Assembly (NCBI GenBank): GCA_900543455.1 | Contig: UQRR01000114.1 | Location: 1 to 5,848, forward strand | Direction of reading: 5' to 3' | Source of the DNA: an uncultured Dialister sp. | GTDB taxonomy: Bacteria; Bacillota; Negativicutes; Veillonellales; Dialisteraceae | DNA: 5,848 bases | Shown: positions 4,898 through 5,848 of the stretch, one piece after another | How the letters are laid out: each line of letters starts with the position of its first letter | Numbering within the stretch: the stretch's first letter is position 1 | Program-made: the position numbers and the translations under genes | Notes under the pieces: generated by a model | Databases searched by the model: none | What the model was told of the DNA's origin: nothing | What the model saw: only the letters and a program-made list of their open reading frames with translations

Positions 4898-5611
4898 TTA
4901 CTTTTTCTCTCCGAAGATCCGAAGCATGTAGATGAAGAGATTGATGAAGTCGAGGTAGAGGGTGAGCGCGCAGAGGATGGCGAGCTTCACACCTTCATCG
5001 GTGGTATTCGTGTTGTTGGCGAAAGCGATCTCGCGGATGCGCTTCGTATCATAAGCGGTGAGGCCGACGAAGATCAGGATGCCTGCGTAGGCGAGGATCA
5101 TTTCCAGGAAAGAATTGTCGAGGAAAAGATTCACCACGGTAGCGATGATGAGTCCGAAAAGCCCCATGAGGCACAGATTGCCCATCTTCGAAAGGTCAGT
5201 CTTCGTGAGGTAGCCATAGGCAGACATGACAGCGAAGGTGCCTGCGGTGATGAAGAAGACGCTCGCGATAGAGGTCATGGTGTAAACAAGGAAAATGGAG
5301 GCCATCATCGCACCGTTCAGGACGGCATAGATGATGTACATGGCCGCCGCTTTTTTGAGAGACATGCGGGCAACCGCGGAAGAAAGGTGCCATACGAGGG
5401 CGACCGTCGCGATGAGGAGCGCCCACATCGTGAATTTGCCGGCGAAGACCAGAGAGAGCAGCATCGGGCTGCCTGCTACGGTGTAAGCGGTGAAGCCGGT
5501 GATGGCAAGGGCAATAGCGACCCAGAGATAGATGTCTTTCATGAGGCCGGGCATATTGATGGAGAGGGATTTCTCCCGCTCCCAGGCCATGTCGTTGTTG
5601 AACGAGTTCAT
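4898..5611 (-). CDS. Bax inhibitor-1/YccA/YetJ-family membrane protein
   Basis: A 237-aa polytopic inner-membrane protein of the TMBIM/UPF0005 family. Studied bacterial relatives include B. subtilis YetJ, a pH-dependent calcium leak channel, and E. coli YccA, which modulates FtsH. Seven hydrophobic segments are visible: about 27-46, 55-76, 88-110, 113-134, 145-163, 168-187 and 208-230. The family hallmarks TAYDTK (185-190) and LYLDFINLF (218-226) are intact. Asp188 and Asp221 probably match the YetJ pH-sensing Asp pair, with a longer loop (AFANNTNTTDEG) between them. The ATG at 5611 is chosen because AAAGGAG (5619-5625 on the minus strand) lies 7 nt upstream; the in-frame extension to 5692 runs across the promoter. 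It is transcribed alone, convergent with divIVA. The exact substrate is not determined. Confidence 0.93.
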   Translation of the reverse strand: MNSFNNDMAWEREKSLSINMPGLMKDIYLWVAIALAITGFTAYTVAGSPMLLSLVFAGKFTMWALLIATVALVWHLSSAVARMSLKKAAAMYIIYAVLNGAMMASIFLVYTMTSIASVFFITAGTFAVMSAYGYLTKTDLSKMGNLCLMGLFGLIIATVVNLFLDNSFLEMILAYAGILIFVGLTAYDTKRIREIAFANNTNTTDEGVKLAILCALTLYLDFINLFIYMLRIFGEKK

Positions 5612-5674
5612 AGGAAATCTCCTTTCAAAAAATAGGATCATCGGGAATCCGATGGAATATTCACTCCTGCTATT

Positions 5675-5700
5675 ATTATAGCATATACCCATAGGGGATA
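5675..5700 (-). promoter_or_regulatory. Extended -10 promoter with operator-like palindrome
   Basis: On the minus strand TATAAT (5680-5675) is preceded by TGC, making TGC-TATAAT, an extended -10 element. No good -35 is present at the usual distance, which fits extended -10 use. Directly upstream, TATACCC-ATA-GGGGATA (5684-5700) is a near-perfect inverted repeat covering the spacer, so a repressor or activator could bind there (inference). The leader holds a CATCGG-GAAT-CCGATG hairpin (5639-5654) before the ribosome binding site. Confidence 0.6.
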
Positions 5701-5784
5701 TAGAAGAAATTGAGTAGTCGATTGCTGGGGATGCGGCTTCCCGCGGCTGGGTAATGGTGTTAAGTTAAGCGGAAGAACGTTCTT

Positions 5785-5825
5785 GGCTCCCCATCGGGGG
5801 AGCTGCCCGAAGGGCTGAGGGGGCT
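5785..5825. repeat. GC-rich hairpin repeat at the window end
   Basis: GCTCCCC (5786-5792), loop ATCG and GGGGAGC (5797-5803) form a 7-bp stem. GCCC-GAA-GGGC (5805-5815) and TGAGGGGGCT follow. This is the common 'GGCTCCCC...GGGGGAGC...GGCTGAGGGGG' intergenic repeat seen in many Firmicutes (from memory). The surrounding 5701-5848 shows no gene. Confidence 0.7.
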
Positions 5826-5848
5826 ACGTAGCGGTATTGCATGAAAGT

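Noticed and set aside
4844..5635. Plus-strand frame of 263 codons opposite the Bax-inhibitor-family gene
   Set aside because: Charged low-complexity shadow translation. The minus strand has a recognisable seven-helix family protein with ribosome binding site, promoter and terminator.

Overview
The window looks like a chromosomal piece of a Firmicute, most plausibly a Negativicutes (Dialister/Megasphaera/Selenomonas-like) genome. The evidence is a DivIVA of Firmicutes type, strong AGGAG-type ribosome binding sites about 7 nt before each supported start, sigma70-type promoters with 17-nt spacing, GC-rich coding, and intergenic repeats of the 'CATTTC-GAGC-GAGAAATC' and 'GGCTCCCC...GGGGGAGC' kinds, which I associate from memory with this class. 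The taxonomic call is inference.

Layout: 1-263 has no gene, only hairpins and a diverged repeat module. 264-458 is composite repeat A, copy 1 (forward). 534-1127 (+) encodes an unrecognised 197-aa membrane protein with its own promoter and terminator. 1171-1592 is repeat A, copy 2 (reverse), split by repeat B, copy 1 (1329-1484). 1620-2102 (+) encodes a YbaK/EbsC-family (aminoacyl-tRNA deacylase-like) protein. A long palindrome at 2095-2135 contains its stop codon. 2137-2390 is repeat A, copy 3 (forward). 2420-3553 (+) encodes a fold-type I PLP aminotransferase. 3586-3740 is repeat B, copy 2 (forward). 3845-4561 (+) encodes DivIVA, with promoter 3787-3815 and two downstream terminators. 4898-5611 (-) encodes a Bax inhibitor-1/YccA/YetJ-family membrane protein that converges on divIVA, with a terminator between them. 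The window ends in another hairpin repeat (5785-5825).

The genes do not form an obvious pathway or operon. They are separate single-gene units (tRNA proofreading, amino-acid metabolism, polar growth/division scaffold, two membrane proteins) separated by repeat-filled gaps. I found no defence, secretion, biosynthetic or mobile-element gene set.

The most notable content is intergenic. A modular repeat family contains three kinds of 7-bp tandem array around a conserved hairpin module. Its inverted copies flank the unknown membrane gene and the YbaK gene, and a second palindromic repeat is nested in one copy. The heptamer arrays resemble the STRR heptanucleotide repeats described in filamentous cyanobacteria.
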